Positions 7,650 to 10,000 of a stretch of DNA of 10,000 nucleotides are shown in pieces. A program made the position numbers and the translations under genes. Origin of the DNA: Stramonita haemastoma (taxonomy: Eukaryota; Mollusca; Gastropoda; Neogastropoda; Muricidae); the NCBI GenBank assembly GCA_030674155.1, contig CM060326.1:36081443-36091442 (forward strand), in the 5' to 3' direction. How positions within the stretch are numbered: the first letter of the stretch is position 1; every line of letters starts with the position of its first letter. The notes beneath the pieces were generated by a model. It was not told the DNA's origin, did no database searches, and saw only the letters and a program-made list of their open reading frames with translations.

Positions 7650-7942
7650 CCGTTCGAGGGGATTTTCCCCCTGGAGTTAACATCAATGCTGACTCCACTC
7701 TCCCCACAAGTCCTTCGGATGAGACTATAAACCGAGGCCCCGTGTGCGAACGCGCGCAGAACATCTTGCGCACACGTTAAATTCTTTTGCGCTTTTCGTA
7801 AGAGTAGGCCATTGTATGCTGGTGGGAGCAGATGACAAGATTTACAAAACTGCATAGACTGGATGTAAAAGAGCGCATAAGTGTTTATTCCATTATCCTC
7901 GATATAGAAGAATAAATAAATAAATAAGTTAATAAATAAATG

Positions 7943-8699
<757 letters not shown>

Positions 8700-8833
8700 A
8701 CACACGCAAAAACTTCTCACCCAAGTGTGTGCTTTCAGTCTTTGCAATGACTTCCAAGGTAGAATGCGTCGAGTCAGGTTACCTATTCTGGGTGACTGAC
8801 CCCCTTGGGGTGTTAAACGCGAGAAAAATGCAG
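8700..8833. mobile_element. Possible SINE remnant preceding a (CAA)n tail
   Basis: This less AT-rich block contains GACCCCCTTGGGGTGTTAAA (8801-8820), phrasing like the 3' parts of animal SINEs, and passes within about 15 bp into a long CAA array that could be an expanded tail. No A or B box is visible, so the assignment is weak. Confidence 0.25.
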
Positions 8834-8920
8834 TTACAACAACAGCAACAGAAACAACAACAACAACAGCAGCAGCAGCAGCAACAACAATGACAGCCAC
8901 AGCAACAACAAAAACAACAA

Positions 8921-8955
<35 letters not shown>

Positions 8956-9132
8956 GCAACAACAAAACAATAACAGCAGCAGCAATAACAATAGCAGCAA
9001 CAACAACAATGACAATGGCAACAACAGCAACAGCAAGAACAACAACAACAGCAACAACAAAAGCAACAACAGCAACAACAAAAAACAACAGCAACAACAG
9101 CAACAGCAGCAGCATCAATAGCAACAACAAAA
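8834..9132. repeat. (CAA/CAG)n trinucleotide array
   Basis: About 300 bp of CAA with scattered CAG, ATA, ATG and AAA triplets. CAG is concentrated near 8867-8883, 8930-8943 and 9100-9113. Frames give poly-Gln, poly-Asn or poly-Thr on this strand and poly-Leu, Val or Cys on the other. None has a start or splice context that suggests a protein. Confidence 0.95.
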
Positions 9133-9215
9133 ACCATCAGAAGTTTAAAAAAAGTTGTTCACAGCAGATTGTTTGCCTTCCAAGAGAAGCTGCTAAAAAT
9201 AAGCGAATCCCGGAT

Positions 9216-9237
9216 AATGATGATGATGATGATAATT

Positions 9238-9276
<39 letters not shown>
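9216..9276. repeat. (GAT)n trinucleotide array
   Basis: About 20 GAT units with one ATAATT interruption near 9232-9238. Confidence 0.96.
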
Positions 9277-9349
9277 CAGAGAGAAGCAATGTCGAGCAGG
9301 CGTTTACCACCCTGACCTCTGACACTGACCGTCCATCCTGCAGAACTGT

Positions 9350-9910
9350 TAGTCTGTCTGTCTGTCTGTCTGTCTTGTCAGTCTGTTTGTCTGTCTTGTC
9401 AGTCTGTCCGTCTGTCTGCTGTCTGTTTGTCTGTCTGTCTGTCTATCTTGTCAGTCTGTCCGTATGTCTGCTGTCTGTCTGTCTATCTTGTCAGTCTGTC
9501 CGTCTGTCTGTCTGTATATCTGTCTGCTGGCAGTTTGTCTGTCTGTCCTTACTGTCTGTCCTTACTGTCTGTCTCTCTGTCCGTCTGTCTGTCTGTCCGT
9601 CTGTCTGCTGGCAGTTTGTCTGTCCTTACTGTCTGTTTGTCTGTCTGTCCTTACAGTCTTTCTGTCTGTCCGTCTGTGTGTCTGTCCTTACTGTCTGTCT
9701 CTCTGTCTCTGTCCTTACTGTCTGTCCTCACTGTCTGTTTGTCTGTCTTGTCACTCTGTCTGTCTGTCTGCTGGCAGTTTGTCTGTCCTTACTGTCTGTC
9801 TGTTTGTCTTTCTGCTGTTCGCTAGCAGTTTGTCTGTCTGTCCTTACTGCATGTCTCTCTGTCCTTACTGTCCTTACTGTCCTTACTGTCTGTCTGCTGG
9901 CAGTTTGTGT
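9350..9910. repeat. (TCTG)n array with higher-order units
   Basis: About 560 bp based on TCTG. The left third repeats TCTTGTCAGTCTGTC-type units at 9373, 9393, 9446 and 9486. From 9525 on, CTGCTGGCAGTTTGTCTGTC (9525, 9605, 9768, truncated at 9895) and TCCTTACTGTC dominate, with a variant GCTAGCAG at 9820. Reading frames are Ser/Cys/Leu/Val repeats only. Confidence 0.95.
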
Positions 9911-9929
9911 TAGTTTTCCTGATAATGAG

Positions 9930-10000
9930 GGGCAGAGAATCATCACCTCTGGCACTGGGGGACTGACTTGTCTTGAAGTGAGGACTTTGTCTTGGAGCAA
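9930..10000 (+). CDS. Possible partial exon at the window edge
   Basis: After a pyrimidine-rich stretch (TTAGTTTTCCTGATAATGAG), an AG at 9928-9929 could be a splice acceptor. The next 71 bases are open in one frame and read GQRIITSGTGGLTCLEVRTL and onward to the edge. The composition is more protein-like than anything else nearby, but 23 codons is easily chance, the acceptor is poor, and I recognise no family. Confidence 0.15.

Larger units (their letters stand above)
7581..7942 (+). mobile_element. tRNA-derived SINE, plus strand
   Basis: The tRNA-like head begins about 7581 (CCCCCTGGGGACAGGATAGCC). It has an A box at 7597-7607 (TAGCCTAGGGC, one base off) and a perfect B box at 7641-7649 (GTTCGATTC). 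A palindromic CCCCCTGGGG start and a CGAGGGG end of the head can pair. The body carries GTCCTTCGGATGAGAC, ATAAACCGAGG and CCCCGTGTG (7710-7748), a block I recall from many mollusc and other animal SINEs. It may be the central domain described for MetaSINEs, but I could not check this. The 3' end is an AAAT-type tail at 7909-7942. No target duplication was found, so the ends are approximate. It is a distinct family from the other three SINEs. Confidence 0.82.

Noticed and set aside
8834..9132. Polyglutamine-coding exon in the CAA/CAG array
   Set aside because: The Gln frame is interrupted by variant triplets, has no start or splice context, and the array merges into SINE-like sequence, so a simple repeat is the better reading.
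9340..9360. Splice acceptor CATCCTGCAG followed by an exon
   Set aside because: The downstream sequence is the TCTG array, with no protein-like frame.

Overview
This window looks like nuclear DNA from an invertebrate, most likely a marine gastropod mollusc. There is no bacterial gene layout: no operons, ribosome binding sites or dense long reading frames. About 40% of the window is simple-sequence DNA, chiefly (GA)n, (CAGA)n, (GT)n, (ATGT)n, (TGG)n, (CAA)n and (TCTG)n. Between the arrays lie tRNA-headed SINE retroposons whose bodies resemble, from memory and not from a search, SINE families common in gastropod genomes. Most long reading frames here are translations of microsatellites and are not genes.

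Layout. 1-446: a minus-strand SINE with an 11-bp target-site duplication (TSD). 823-1231: a (GA)n array butting onto a 5'-truncated copy of the same SINE family. 1374-1574: an imperfect pyrimidine tract. 1685-1994: a plus-strand SINE with intact Pol III A and B boxes and a perfect 11-bp TSD. 1995-2606: a composite of GGGA, GA and CAGA repeats ending in G19. 2829-3096: TC, then GT, then GCGT arrays. 3121-4258: a decayed minisatellite of roughly 20 units of about 40 bp, split by a minus-strand SINE that duplicated 11 bp of it. 4259-5449: unassigned single-copy-looking DNA. 5450-5890: a very A-rich, decayed repeat of about 47 bp. 5987-6122: a tandem duplication of 67-69 bp.

The one credible protein-coding piece is a GC-rich first exon at 6238-6504 (89 codons). 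It has an in-frame upstream stop, a good start context, strong G/C at third codon positions, and a consensus splice donor GTGAGT at 6505. Two perfect cAMP-response-element palindromes lie inside it. The intron opens into 0.84 kb of back-to-back microsatellites (6519-7357). A second plus-strand SINE lies at 7581-7942, followed by GA, CAA/CAG, GAT and TCTG arrays. A short open stretch at the right edge (9930-10000) could be an exon, but the support is weak.

There are no interacting genes to describe. The window records retroposon insertion, microsatellite growth and decay of older tandem arrays around the start of one unidentified gene. I see no convincing new molecular system. The most useful leads are the exon with paired CREs, the TSD-dated SINE inside the 40-bp array, and a central module shared by two otherwise different SINEs.
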